A stretch of 64,000 nucleotides of DNA from Actinokineospora xionganensis (lineage in GTDB: Bacteria > Actinomycetota > Actinomycetes > Mycobacteriales > Pseudonocardiaceae): positions 124,288 to 188,287 of the forward strand of contig NZ_JABVED010000013.1 in NCBI RefSeq assembly GCF_014323725.1, read 5' to 3'. The notes beneath the pieces were generated by a model. It was not told the DNA's origin and did not search any database. It saw only the letters and a list, made by a program, of their open reading frames with translations. Numbering within the stretch: position 1 is the first letter of the stretch; every line of letters starts with the position of its first letter. Positions 54,230-62,979 of the stretch are shown here, one piece after another. Made by a program: the position numbers and the translations under genes.

Positions 54230-54883
54230 ATGTCACGGCTCCCCCAGCCGCCGGTTCCCGCTGCCCTCAAAACGTTGCTGCGTGTCGATGAGGACGTCGT
54301 CGCCGTCCACAGTGGAACGCACTTGGTCCGCGTCTTCGCGGCGGGCGGCGCGCACCGGCAGCGCTGGAACTCCTTCCGCTACACCGGCCCCCTGCCACAC
54401 GCCCGGTTCGACCCCCACCCGGTCAACCGCGACGGAGGCCCGACAACCGAGTCCGGCCACGGCGCGCTCTACTTCGGACTGACAGTGCGCACCAGCGTCG
54501 CGGAGGTGTTCCAGCAGACCTCGGTCGTCGACCGCTCGACCCGCCGCCCGCACCTGGTGGTGTTCCGGCCGCAGCGCACCCTGCGCCTGCTGGACCTGTG
54601 CGGGCTGTGGCCGACCCGGGCGGGCGCGTCGCAGGAGATCAGCAGCGGCAACAAGACCGTCACCCAGGCGTGGGCCCGGGCGATCCGCTCGGCGCACCCG
54701 GAACTGGACGGGGTCTGGTACAGATCGTCCATGGACAGCGGTGAGCCGGCGATCTGCCTGTGGGACCCGCCCGCGCGCGGCACCCTGCCGACGTCACCGG
54801 ACCTGCTGCTGCCGCTGGACTACCCAGGCTTGGACCTGCCGCTGGCTCGCATCTGCGAGGAGCTCAACTACACGCTCCTCTGA
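54230..54883 (+). CDS. RES-domain toxin (MbcT-like)
   Basis: 217 residues from ATG 54230. The RES fold is recognised by VRVFAAGGAHRQRWNSFRYTGPLPHARFDPH (Arg), GALYFGLTVRTSVAEVFQQ (Tyr and Glu), and later GVWYRSSMDSGEPAICLWD with the Ser of the third motif. Characterised members degrade NAD+ by phosphorolysis or hydrolysis; the fold is close to ADP-ribosyl transferases. The residues needed appear present, so it looks active. The patatin gene follows after 15 bases and may be co-transcribed. Confidence 0.87.
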   Translation: MSRLPQPPVPAALKTLLRVDEDVVAVHSGTHLVRVFAAGGAHRQRWNSFRYTGPLPHARFDPHPVNRDGGPTTESGHGALYFGLTVRTSVAEVFQQTSVVDRSTRRPHLVVFRPQRTLRLLDLCGLWPTRAGASQEISSGNKTVTQAWARAIRSAHPELDGVWYRSSMDSGEPAICLWDPPARGTLPTSPDLLLPLDYPGLDLPLARICEELNYTLL

Positions 54884-54898
54884 AAGGTTGGGATCGCC

Positions 54899-55753
54899 AT
54901 GGATCTGCCGCGCCCCATCGGCTTCGTCCTCGGTGGCGGGGGCAGCCTCGGCGCGATCCAGGTGGGCATGCTGCGCGCGCTCGCCGAACGCGACATCATG
55001 CCGGACCTGGTCACGGGGACGTCGGTCGGCTCGCTCAACGGAGCCCTGATCGCTCAGGCGGGCTCGCCACCTATTGAGCGGCTCACCGATATCTGGTCGC
55101 GGATGACTCGGCAGGCGGTGTTTCCGGGGACGTTGCTCGGACAGGTGCGAACGTTCCAGCGAACCAAGACGCACCTGTTTCCCAGTGACGGGTTGGCGGC
55201 GGTGGTCTCCGAACATCTCGGCGGTGGGGTGGCGTTCGAGGACCTGCGGCTTCCGCTCGGGGTGGTGGCGATGGACGTGGCGACCGCGCGGCCAGTGCTG
55301 ATCCGCTCGGGCCCGGTCGCCCCTGCTGTGCTTGCCAGTGCGGCGATTCCTGGCATCTTCTCGCCGGTGGAACACGAAGGTCGCGTGCTCTACGACGGGG
55401 GCGTCGTGGCCAACGTGCCGATGCGGCAGGCGATCGCGATGGGGGCTCGGTCGTTGGTGGTGCTGGATTGCGCGTTTCCCGGTCGGCTGCCTGAGGTGCC
55501 GCGCGGGATGGCGGAGATCGTGCTGTACATGGCGATGGTGTCGATGCGGCAGCAGGCGGTGTTGGAGGCGCCGTTGGTGGCCGCTGAGGTGCCGGTGGTG
55601 TATTTGCCGGGGCCGCCGTTGATTCGGGTGACGCCGTTGGACTTCACGCATACGCCGGAGCTGATTGGTGAGTCCTATGTGGTCAGTAGTGCGTTTCTGC
55701 ACGGGCTGACGGTTTCCGGGCCCGGTCTCTACGGGGCTCCGGGCCGGGTGTGA
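54899..55753 (+). CDS. Patatin-like phospholipase
   Basis: 284 residues, ATG behind GAAAGGTTGGGA. FVLGGGGSLGAIQVGML is the oxyanion (Gly-rich) loop, GTSVGSLNGA (about 40) the Ser nucleophile, and DGGVVANVPM (about 166) the Asp of the Ser-Asp dyad. These cytosolic enzymes cleave acyl chains from phospholipids. It begins 15 bases after the RES toxin; whether this is an accidental neighbour or part of the module is open. Confidence 0.9.
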   Translation: MDLPRPIGFVLGGGGSLGAIQVGMLRALAERDIMPDLVTGTSVGSLNGALIAQAGSPPIERLTDIWSRMTRQAVFPGTLLGQVRTFQRTKTHLFPSDGLAAVVSEHLGGGVAFEDLRLPLGVVAMDVATARPVLIRSGPVAPAVLASAAIPGIFSPVEHEGRVLYDGGVVANVPMRQAIAMGARSLVVLDCAFPGRLPEVPRGMAEIVLYMAMVSMRQQAVLEAPLVAAEVPVVYLPGPPLIRVTPLDFTHTPELIGESYVVSSAFLHGLTVSGPGLYGAPGRV

Positions 55754-55789
55754 CTCACGTATCGTCCACAGGGTTTCCGGGTCGCCCAC

Positions 55790-57748
55790 TCACAAGTGGC
55801 GGCCGAACCACTCCAGTACCGCCTCGAAGCGTTGCTTGCGGTGGCGGGGTTGGCCCGACCGGGTCAGTTCGTGGCCCTCGCCCGGGAAGATGAGCATCTC
55901 CGCGGGAACGCCGTTGCGGCGCAGCCGGACGAACATCCGCTGTGCCTGTTCCAGTGGGCACCGGTAGTCGTGTTCGGAGTGGACGAGTGCGATCGGCATG
56001 TCGATCTTGGCCGCGTGCGTCAGCGGGCTCATCGCCTTGAGGGCGTCCGGGTCCGTGCCGCAGTAGGCCTCGGCGAACCACCAGCCGATGTCCGACGTGC
56101 CCTCGAACGACTCCCACGAGTTCAGCGCGCGCTCGCTCCACGCGGCCTTGAACCGTGAGCCGTGGTGAGCCGCCAGCCAGCTGGTCATCCAGCCGCCGTA
56201 GGAGCCGCCCATCACGCCGACACGGTTGGGGTCCAGGTCGGCGCGTTCGAGGACCGCGTCCAATACCGACAGCACGTCGTCGACGTCGACTGTTCCCATG
56301 GCGCCGATGACGGCTCGGCCGTGGGACTGGCCGTACCCGGCTGAGCCGCGCGGGTTCGGCAGCACCACCGCATACCCCGCGGCGGCGTAGACCTGGGCTT
56401 CGTCGTACAGGCCCCAGCCGTGGTACATGAACGGGCCGCCGTGGACCGCCAGGAGAACGGGGTGCGGGCCCTCGCCTTCCGGCAGCACCAACCACCCGTG
56501 GGTGGCGTAGCCGTCGGGCGCGGAGGCCTTGACCTCGATGAGTGGGCGCACCCCGGCGGCGCGCAGCGGACCGGAGAAGTCGGTAAGGGCGCAGGTCTCG
56601 TCGCCGGTCACGAGCACGACCTCGCCCGCGGAATCCCAAGTAGACAGTGAGACGACGATCCGCTCGCCGTCCGCGGTGAATCCCTTGACCATGCCTTGGT
56701 GTCCGGCCACCAGGGTCAGTTCCGAAAGTGTGGCCCCGGCCGCTCCCGTGGCGACCCGGCGCAGCTCGATCGCGCCCTGGTTCCGCACGCCGACCAGCAC
56801 GCCGGCGGCGGTCACCAGCGGCTTGCCCGCGGCGACGTCGCAGTCGACGGTCTCGGAGTCGGTGAGCCTGCGCGGCTCCCCCGGCACGCCGTCCAGGCGC
56901 AGCGGGACCGCCCACAGTCCCGTGTTGTTGGCGACCGCGGCCGTCCCGGCGAACGCCTCGCCGAGGTAGACCACCATGCCGTCGTCGGTGACCACCGGAT
57001 GGTTCGCGGAACCGGCGCTGCGGGCGAGCAGGATAGGGCTGCCCCCCTCGGCGGGCACCGCCCACAGGTCGACGTTGAGGGTGTCCTCGATGCCCCAGTC
57101 GCGCCTGGCGCGGACGACGACGTGCTCACCGGACGGCGTCCACGCGGGCTCCGCCACCTCGGCGGCACCCTCGGTCAGCACGACCGGCTTGGCGTCCGGG
57201 TCGGCACTGTCCACGACGAACAGCTGGATCGGACGGTCGGCAAGGTAGCCGCTGTCGTCGAACCGGTAGTCCAGCCGGTCGATCCACCGCGGCGCCTCGG
57301 ACGGCGGGTCGGGCGTGCCGTCCGGCCCGTCGGCCCCGTAGCGGCCGGCGTCGGGGATGCGCGCGGTGAAGGCGATCCGCCGGGAGTCGGGTGCCCACAC
57401 CGGGGTGCCCGCGCCCAGCGGCAGGTCGGTGACCTGGCGTGCCTCGCCACCGTCGACCGGAATCACATAGACCTGTGGCTTGACACCGGGCCCCGTGGTG
57501 CGCAGAAACGCGACCTGACTGCCGTCCGGCGAGATCGCCGGGGCGACGTCGCGGAAGCCCTGGGTGAATTCCCGGGATTCCCCGCCGTCGATCGGAATTC
57601 GGCGCAGGCCGCCACGGTAGGAGTTCGCCTCGAGATCCGGGGTCGACACTCCCACCAGCAGCAACTCGCCACGCATCGCGGGCGCACCTGGCGCCGCCAG
57701 CAGTTCGATGTCTTCTGGACGCACCAGCCGACCGTACCGGACAGTCAC
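55790..57748 (-). CDS. S9-family prolyl oligopeptidase-like serine peptidase
   Basis: 652 residues. An N-terminal seven-bladed propeller (WDP40-type repeats such as DVAPAISPDGSQVAFLR and GTPVWAPDSRRIAF) leads to an alpha/beta-hydrolase domain: GGSYGGWMTSWLAAHH (about 515) with catalytic Ser, LVHSEHDYRCPLEQA with Asp, and FPGEGHELTRSGQ with His. GTG 57748 start. No signal peptide; cytosolic degradation of short peptides is usual for this group (acylaminoacyl peptidase-like). Stop is 37 bases from the convergent patatin gene. Confidence 0.92.
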   Translation of the reverse strand: MTVRYGRLVRPEDIELLAAPGAPAMRGELLLVGVSTPDLEANSYRGGLRRIPIDGGESREFTQGFRDVAPAISPDGSQVAFLRTTGPGVKPQVYVIPVDGGEARQVTDLPLGAGTPVWAPDSRRIAFTARIPDAGRYGADGPDGTPDPPSEAPRWIDRLDYRFDDSGYLADRPIQLFVVDSADPDAKPVVLTEGAAEVAEPAWTPSGEHVVVRARRDWGIEDTLNVDLWAVPAEGGSPILLARSAGSANHPVVTDDGMVVYLGEAFAGTAAVANNTGLWAVPLRLDGVPGEPRRLTDSETVDCDVAAGKPLVTAAGVLVGVRNQGAIELRRVATGAAGATLSELTLVAGHQGMVKGFTADGERIVVSLSTWDSAGEVVLVTGDETCALTDFSGPLRAAGVRPLIEVKASAPDGYATHGWLVLPEGEGPHPVLLAVHGGPFMYHGWGLYDEAQVYAAAGYAVVLPNPRGSAGYGQSHGRAVIGAMGTVDVDDVLSVLDAVLERADLDPNRVGVMGGSYGGWMTSWLAAHHGSRFKAAWSERALNSWESFEGTSDIGWWFAEAYCGTDPDALKAMSPLTHAAKIDMPIALVHSEHDYRCPLEQAQRMFVRLRRNGVPAEMLIFPGEGHELTRSGQPRHRKQRFEAVLEWFGRHL

Positions 57749-57817
57749 CTGGCCGATGGACGATTGATTATTCCCATACCCGCCACAGAAATATGGGAGC
57801 AGCTATTCAGCCCGTTC

Positions 57818-58840
57818 TCAGTGCTTCTGTGCGGCGGGCTCAGTCAGGTCCGATTCGTCCTCGGCGTCATTGGCTTCCGTCTTGCGCGATTTGATGAGGC
57901 TCGCGACGGTCGTGACGACCAGGACACCCACGATGACCGACAGCGAGACCTGGATGCCGATGGTCGGGACGCCCAGCGGCTCGCCGCCGTTGATGAACGG
58001 CAGCGTGTTGGTGTGCAGCGCCTCGAGTACCAGCTTGACGCCGATGAAGCCGAGAATGATCGCCAGGCCCACCGACAGGTAGACCAGCTTGCGCAGCAGG
58101 CCGCCCAGCAGGAAGTACAGCTGGCGCAGCCCCATCAGGGCGAAGGCGTTGGCGGTGAAGACCAGGAACGGTTCCTTGGTGAGACCGAAGATGGCCGGGA
58201 TCGAGTCGACCGCGAACAGCAGGTCGGCGGTGCCGATGGCGATCATGACGATGAACATCGGGGTCACGAACCGCTTGCCGTCGAGCTTCACGATCGACTT
58301 GGCACCGTGATAGTTGTCCGTGACCGGGAACAGCCTGCGGACGAATCGCGTCATCGCGTTCTCTTCGTATTCCTCGTCCTCGCCGAGCCCCTGCCGCGAC
58401 AGCTTCCAGGCGGTGTAGATGAGGAACAGGCCGAACAGGTAGAACACCCAGCTGAACTTGGCGATCGCCACCGCGCCGACGGCGATGAAGATGCCGCGCA
58501 TCACCAGGGCGATCACGATGCCGACGAGCAGCACCCGGTGCTGGTGGATCTTCGGCACGGCGAACGCCGACATGATGATCAGGAAGATGAACAGGTTGTC
58601 CACCGAGAGCGAGTACTCGGTGATGTAGCCGGCGAAGAACTCACCCGCGTACACCGGTCCGGAGAAAGCCCAGACGGCACCGCCGAAGGCGAGAGCGCAG
58701 CCGATGTAGAAGGCGACCCACCGACCTGCTTCGCCGATGGTGACCTCGTGGGGTTTGCGGTCGACGATCAGCAGGTCGATCGCGAACAGGACGAGCAGGC
58801 CGCCGATCGTGGCGAACCAGGCCCAGGCAGGAACTGCCAT
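57818..58840 (-). CDS. TerC-family membrane protein, probable manganese exporter
   Basis: 340 residues with about nine membrane helices. The two acidic helix motifs of the TerC/Alx group are seen: ITEYSLSVDNLFIFLIIM (about 76-93) and GTADLLFAVDSIPAIFGLT (about 210-228). A charged cytosolic loop (GEDEEYEENAM) lies between. Start ATG 58840 with GGAGG at 58850-58854. The family exports Mn2+; a yybP-ykoY-type Mn riboswitch in the leader supports this role. Confidence 0.93.
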   Translation of the reverse strand: MAVPAWAWFATIGGLLVLFAIDLLIVDRKPHEVTIGEAGRWVAFYIGCALAFGGAVWAFSGPVYAGEFFAGYITEYSLSVDNLFIFLIIMSAFAVPKIHQHRVLLVGIVIALVMRGIFIAVGAVAIAKFSWVFYLFGLFLIYTAWKLSRQGLGEDEEYEENAMTRFVRRLFPVTDNYHGAKSIVKLDGKRFVTPMFIVMIAIGTADLLFAVDSIPAIFGLTKEPFLVFTANAFALMGLRQLYFLLGGLLRKLVYLSVGLAIILGFIGVKLVLEALHTNTLPFINGGEPLGVPTIGIQVSLSVIVGVLVVTTVASLIKSRKTEANDAEDESDLTEPAAQKH

Positions 58841-58876
58841 TGATTTAACCTCCGGTGTACGGGCAAGCGCCGAGCA

Positions 58877-58975
58877 CCGGAGGTCTCTTCCGCCGGACAA
58901 CTCGTCCGACCGCCGGCCCCGGGTCCCCGAAGGGTCCGTGTTGACGACACCGGCGCGAAGGAATACTCCCCTCCG
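58877..58975 (-). ncRNA. Probable yybP-ykoY manganese riboswitch in the terC leader
   Basis: On the minus strand the leader holds CGGAGG (58970-58975), GGGGAGTA, then GTCGTCAACACG, a GC-rich arm and, at the 3' side, AGAGACCTCCGG. CGGAGG and CCTCCG form P1, and GGGGAGTA plus the CGTCAACAC and AGACC segments are the conserved blocks of the Mn2+-sensing class. The element ends 36 bases before the ATG, with GGAGG between, so control could act on translation or by a terminator. Position upstream of a TerC gene is exactly where this class occurs. Confidence 0.72.
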
Positions 58976-59107
58976 AGCACATACTTCTGCCGATTGTTCC
59001 TTGTCAGGTGCCAAGACACCAGCGGGGGGCCCGGGTCGGGGGCTTGTGATTGGTCACAGCCGCCCTGCTGGGAACGCTCTCAGCAAGTCTCGAATACCTT
59101 CGTCAGC

Positions 59108-61954
59108 GTGCCCAGCTTTCCCCGAATCCGCCCGAGACAGGTGGCCACCGCCCTGCTCGTGGCCGCCGTCGCCGCCGCAGGCATCGTCTGGCTGAACCGA
59201 GGTGACGAGCCGCCCCCGGTGCAGACCCACGAAGCCCTCCTGGCCCTGCCCGGCGGGCCTGGCGAGACCGCCCCGGTGTCCCTCGACACCACCCTCTACC
59301 TGCCCGAACGTACCCCGGCGCCTGCTGTGCTCGTCGCGCACGGGTTCGGCGGCAGCAAGCTGAGCGTCGACGCCGACGCGCGCGAACTCGCCCAGCGCGG
59401 CTTCGTCGTGCTGACCTGGTCGGCCCGCGGCTTCGGCCGCAGCGGCGGCCGGATCGCGCTGAACTCCACCGACCACGAGGTCGCCGACGCCCGCGGGCTC
59501 GTCGACTGGCTGGCGAAGCGGCCCGAGGTGATCCTCGACGGCGAAAATGACCCGAAAGTGGGAGTCACCGGCGGGTCGTACGGCGGGGCGCTGTCGCTGC
59601 TGCTCGCGGGGACCGACAAGCGGGTCGACGCGCTCGCCCCGGTGATCACCTACAACGACCTGAGCCAGGCGCTGGTGCCCAACTCGGCGACCCTCGGCGA
59701 GGTCGCTGGGTCGCCCTCGGCCAACGCCTTCGCCGACGACGGCGTGTTCAAGCGGTCGTGGGCAGGGATCTTCTTCGCCTCCGGCATGGGCGCCGCGGGC
59801 CTGGCGAACCCCTCGGCGGAGGCCACCGAGGCGGGCGACGAGGAGCCCAGGGACTCGGGCGGGGCGGCGGCGCCGGTCGACGTGGGCAGGCCGGACCGGC
59901 TGCCCACGCCCGACGACGGCAACCCGTGTGGACGGTTCGTGGAGTCGGTGTGCCGCGCGTACGCGCAGGTCGCGACGACCGGGCGGGCCGACCAGGCCAC
60001 GATCGACCTGATGCGGTCGGTCTCGCCGAGCTCGGTCACCAAGAACATCACCCAGCCGACGATGCTGGTGCAGGGCGAGCAGGACACCCTGTTCGGCCTC
60101 GACCAGGCCGACGCCACCGCCCGGCAGATCAGCGCGGCGGGCGGCGAGGTCAAGGTCGTCTGGTACACCGGCGGCCACGACGGCGGCAAGCCCGGACCGG
60201 GTCTGCGCGGCGAGATCGCGGACTGGTTCGACTTCCACCTGCGCGGCCTCGGCGACGACCCCGGCACCCCGTTCGAGTACGCGGTCCAGGGCGCGCTGCG
60301 GGCCCAGGGCGCGCCGTCGGTGCGCACCGTCACCGCGAGCGGGTATCCCGGCCTGACCGGGGGCCCCGCCACCGAGCGCAGGGCCGTGCGGGTCGACGGG
60401 GTGGCGCAGACGATCGTGAACCCGCCGGGCGGCAATCCGGCGTCGATCAGCAGCATGCCCGGGCTCGGCTCGGTCATCAGCGGCTCGGCCCGGCTAGCAG
60501 GCCGGGTGGCGATCGACCTGCCCGGCCAGTCGGCGCGGTTCGCCAGCCCGCCGCTCGACCAGCAGCTGCTGATCGCGGGGGCGTCGACGGTCCGGCTGCG
60601 GGTCTCGACGGTGCCGAACCTGCCCGCGCCCGACGGCGCGGTGCTGTTCGCCAAGCTCTACGACGTGGGTCCGGACGGTGTGCGGACCCTGCCCGGCTCC
60701 GCTGTGTCCGCGTTCCGCGTTCCCGGGCTGCCCACGGATGGCACGCCGGTGGAGGTGACGGTGGCGCTGCCGGGGATCGTGCGGCCGATCGAGACCGACC
60801 ACCGCATCGAGCTGGTCGTGACCACGACCGACCAGGCGTACGCGACGCCATCGCAGGCCGCCGCGTACAAGGTCGAGCTGGCGTCGGATACTTCGGTGCA
60901 GGTGCCCGTGGTCGCGGGCGCGCGGTCGAGTTCGGCTCCCCCGGCGGGTCCGCTGATCGGCATCGGGATCGTGCTCGGCATCGGGCTGATCGCCGGGATC
61001 GTCGGGATGATCCGCAGGCGCCGCGAGGACGACGTCGACGCGGAGCTGACCGAGGTGCCGCTGGTGATCGAGAACCTGTCCAAGTCCTACCCGGGCGGGT
61101 TGCGGGCGGTCGACTCGCTGTCGTTCCGGGTCGAGCGCGGCCAGGTCCTGGGTCTGCTGGGGCCCAACGGCGCGGGCAAGACGACGACGCTGCGGATGCT
61201 CACGGGCCTGATCTCGCCCAGCGACGGGCAGATCCGGGTGTTCGGCCACAAGATCCACTCCGGTGCGCCGGTGCTGTCGCGGATCGGGTCGTTCGTCGAG
61301 GGCGCGGGCTTCCTGCCGCACCTGTCCGGGCGGGCGAACCTGGAGCTGTACTGGGCGGCGACCGGTCGTCCGGTCGAGCGGGCGCACTTCGCCGAGGCGC
61401 TGGAGATCGCGGGGCTGGGCAACGCGGTCGAGCGCAAGGTCCGCACGTACAGCCAGGGCATGCGGCAGCGGCTGGCGATCGCCCAGGCGATGCTCGGGTT
61501 CCCGGACCTGATGGTGTTGGACGAGCCGACCAACGGGCTCGACCCGCCGCAGATCCACCAGATGCGCGACGTGCTGCGGCGCTACGCGGCCACCGGCCGC
61601 ACCGTGCTGGTGTCGAGCCACCTGCTCGCCGAGGTGGAGCAGACCTGCGATCACGTCGTGGTGATGCACCGCGGCAAGCTGGTCGCGGCCGGCTCGGTCG
61701 ACGAGATCGTGGCGGGCGGCGGCGAGGCGACGTTCCGGGTCGACGACCCGGAGTCCGCGGCCGAGGCGCTGCGCGGGGTCACCGGGATCAACGCGGTGAC
61801 CGTCGAGGGGTCCCTGGTGCACGCGGACCTCGACGGACTGCCGCGCTCGGCTGCGCTCAGCGTGCTGGTCAAGGCGGGGGTGGCGGTCGAGCAGGCGGGC
61901 CCGCGCAGGCGCCTTGAGGACGTCTTCCTCGAACTGGTCGGAGAGGGATCATGA
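59108..61954 (+). CDS. Fusion of an extracellular S15-type hydrolase domain and an ABC transporter ATPase
   Basis: 948 residues from GTG 59108. One N-terminal helix (RQVATALLVAAVAAAGIVWL) anchors an outer alpha/beta-hydrolase: VAHGFGGSKLS, VTGGSYGGALS (Ser), QGEQDTLFG (Asp) and YTGGHDGG (His), followed by an X-Pro-peptidase-like jelly roll (RLAGRVAIDLPGQ). A second helix (LIGIGIVLGIGLIAGIVGMI, about 617-636) crosses the membrane to a cytosolic ATPase with GPNGAGKTTTL, YSQGMRQRL, LMVLDEPTNGLDPP and SSHLL. So the hydrolase lies outside and the ATPase inside. The permease overlaps its stop by four bases. Substrate unknown. Confidence 0.88.
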   Translation: MPSFPRIRPRQVATALLVAAVAAAGIVWLNRGDEPPPVQTHEALLALPGGPGETAPVSLDTTLYLPERTPAPAVLVAHGFGGSKLSVDADARELAQRGFVVLTWSARGFGRSGGRIALNSTDHEVADARGLVDWLAKRPEVILDGENDPKVGVTGGSYGGALSLLLAGTDKRVDALAPVITYNDLSQALVPNSATLGEVAGSPSANAFADDGVFKRSWAGIFFASGMGAAGLANPSAEATEAGDEEPRDSGGAAAPVDVGRPDRLPTPDDGNPCGRFVESVCRAYAQVATTGRADQATIDLMRSVSPSSVTKNITQPTMLVQGEQDTLFGLDQADATARQISAAGGEVKVVWYTGGHDGGKPGPGLRGEIADWFDFHLRGLGDDPGTPFEYAVQGALRAQGAPSVRTVTASGYPGLTGGPATERRAVRVDGVAQTIVNPPGGNPASISSMPGLGSVISGSARLAGRVAIDLPGQSARFASPPLDQQLLIAGASTVRLRVSTVPNLPAPDGAVLFAKLYDVGPDGVRTLPGSAVSAFRVPGLPTDGTPVEVTVALPGIVRPIETDHRIELVVTTTDQAYATPSQAAAYKVELASDTSVQVPVVAGARSSSAPPAGPLIGIGIVLGIGLIAGIVGMIRRRREDDVDAELTEVPLVIENLSKSYPGGLRAVDSLSFRVERGQVLGLLGPNGAGKTTTLRMLTGLISPSDGQIRVFGHKIHSGAPVLSRIGSFVEGAGFLPHLSGRANLELYWAATGRPVERAHFAEALEIAGLGNAVERKVRTYSQGMRQRLAIAQAMLGFPDLMVLDEPTNGLDPPQIHQMRDVLRRYAATGRTVLVSSHLLAEVEQTCDHVVVMHRGKLVAAGSVDEIVAGGGEATFRVDDPESAAEALRGVTGINAVTVEGSLVHADLDGLPRSAALSVLVKAGVAVEQAGPRRRLEDVFLELVGEGS

Positions 61955-62919
61955 ACGAGAACGGCCACAAAGACGTTCCCGTGGTAATTCACACGAACGT
62001 GTCGACTGTCCACACCGACCCGGCGGCGATCGACGAGATGGCGGTGGCGGCGGGCAAGGAGTCCACCGGGTTCGGCCCGGACGGGTCGGTCGAGGGCTTC
62101 CGGCAGGGCCGCACGCTGCCGTTGCGGGTCGAGCTGGTCCGGCAGCTGCGGCGTCGGCGCACGCAGTTCCTGCTGGCGTTCCTGGTGGTGCTGCCGTTCC
62201 TGCTGTGGGCCGCGTTCGAGTTCGGCTCGTCGGACAACGCCCGACGCTCGGGCGGGTTCGTCGACCTGGCCACGGCCAGCGCGCCGAACTTCGTGGTGTT
62301 CATCCTGTTCGCCACGGGCAGCTTCCTGCTGCCGATGATCGTCGCCCTGTTCTTCGGCGACACCATCGCCTCGGAGGCGTCGTGGTCGAGCCTGAAGTAC
62401 CTGCTGTCGATGCCGGTGCCCCGGCAGCGGCTGCTGCGGCAGAAGGCGATCTCGTCGGGTCTGCTGTCGCTGCTGTGCCTGGTGCTGCTGCCCGCGGTGG
62501 CGCTGGCGGTGGGGATCGTCTTCTACGGCACCGGTGAGGCGGTCAGCCCGACGGGCGACGCGGTGTCGTTCGAGGACTCGATGCTGGCGCTGGTGTTCTC
62601 GATCGCGTACATCTCGGTCAACCTGCTGTGGGTGGCGGCGCTGGCGCTGTTCCTGTCGGTCACCACGGACGCGCCGCTGGGCGCGGTCGGCGGCACGGTG
62701 CTGGTGTCGATCCTGTCGCAGATCCTCGACCAGATCACCGCGCTCGGGGACCTGCGGGATTACCTGCCGACCCACTGGTCCTTCGCCTGGTCCGACCTGA
62801 TCGCCACCGACATCGACTGGTCGAACATGACGAAGGGCGCGTTCTCCGCGGTCACGTACGCGGCGGTGTTCTTCTTCCTGGCCTCCCGCCGCTTCCGCAC
62901 CAAGGACATCACCAGCTGA
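61951..62919 (+). CDS. ABC-2-type transporter permease
   Basis: 322 residues, ATGA overlap with the fused ATPase. After a 60-residue polar N-terminus come about six membrane helices (FLLAFLVVLPFLLWAAF, NFVVFILFATGSFLLPMIVALFFG, LLSLLCLVLLPAVALAVGIVFYG and others). The pattern ISSEASWSSLKYLLSMPVPRQRLLRQK (about 145-170) is the usual cytosolic coupling region. It pairs with the ATPase part of the preceding fusion to make an exporter of unknown substrate. Confidence 0.9.
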   Translation: MNENGHKDVPVVIHTNVSTVHTDPAAIDEMAVAAGKESTGFGPDGSVEGFRQGRTLPLRVELVRQLRRRRTQFLLAFLVVLPFLLWAAFEFGSSDNARRSGGFVDLATASAPNFVVFILFATGSFLLPMIVALFFGDTIASEASWSSLKYLLSMPVPRQRLLRQKAISSGLLSLLCLVLLPAVALAVGIVFYGTGEAVSPTGDAVSFEDSMLALVFSIAYISVNLLWVAALALFLSVTTDAPLGAVGGTVLVSILSQILDQITALGDLRDYLPTHWSFAWSDLIATDIDWSNMTKGAFSAVTYAAVFFFLASRRFRTKDITS

Positions 62920-62929
62920 CCCGCGAGTC
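62919..62929 (+). repeat. Lone ACCCGCGAGTC cap
   Basis: The 11-base cap of the palindromic elements occurs once here, overlapping the permease stop codon, without a partner arm nearby (GGGTGGGGT follows). It may be the stub of a decayed element or chance. Confidence 0.35.
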
Positions 62930-62979
62930 GGGTGGGGTGTGCGGGCGACGGGGCGGGGAGAGTCTGAAATGATCGCGCT

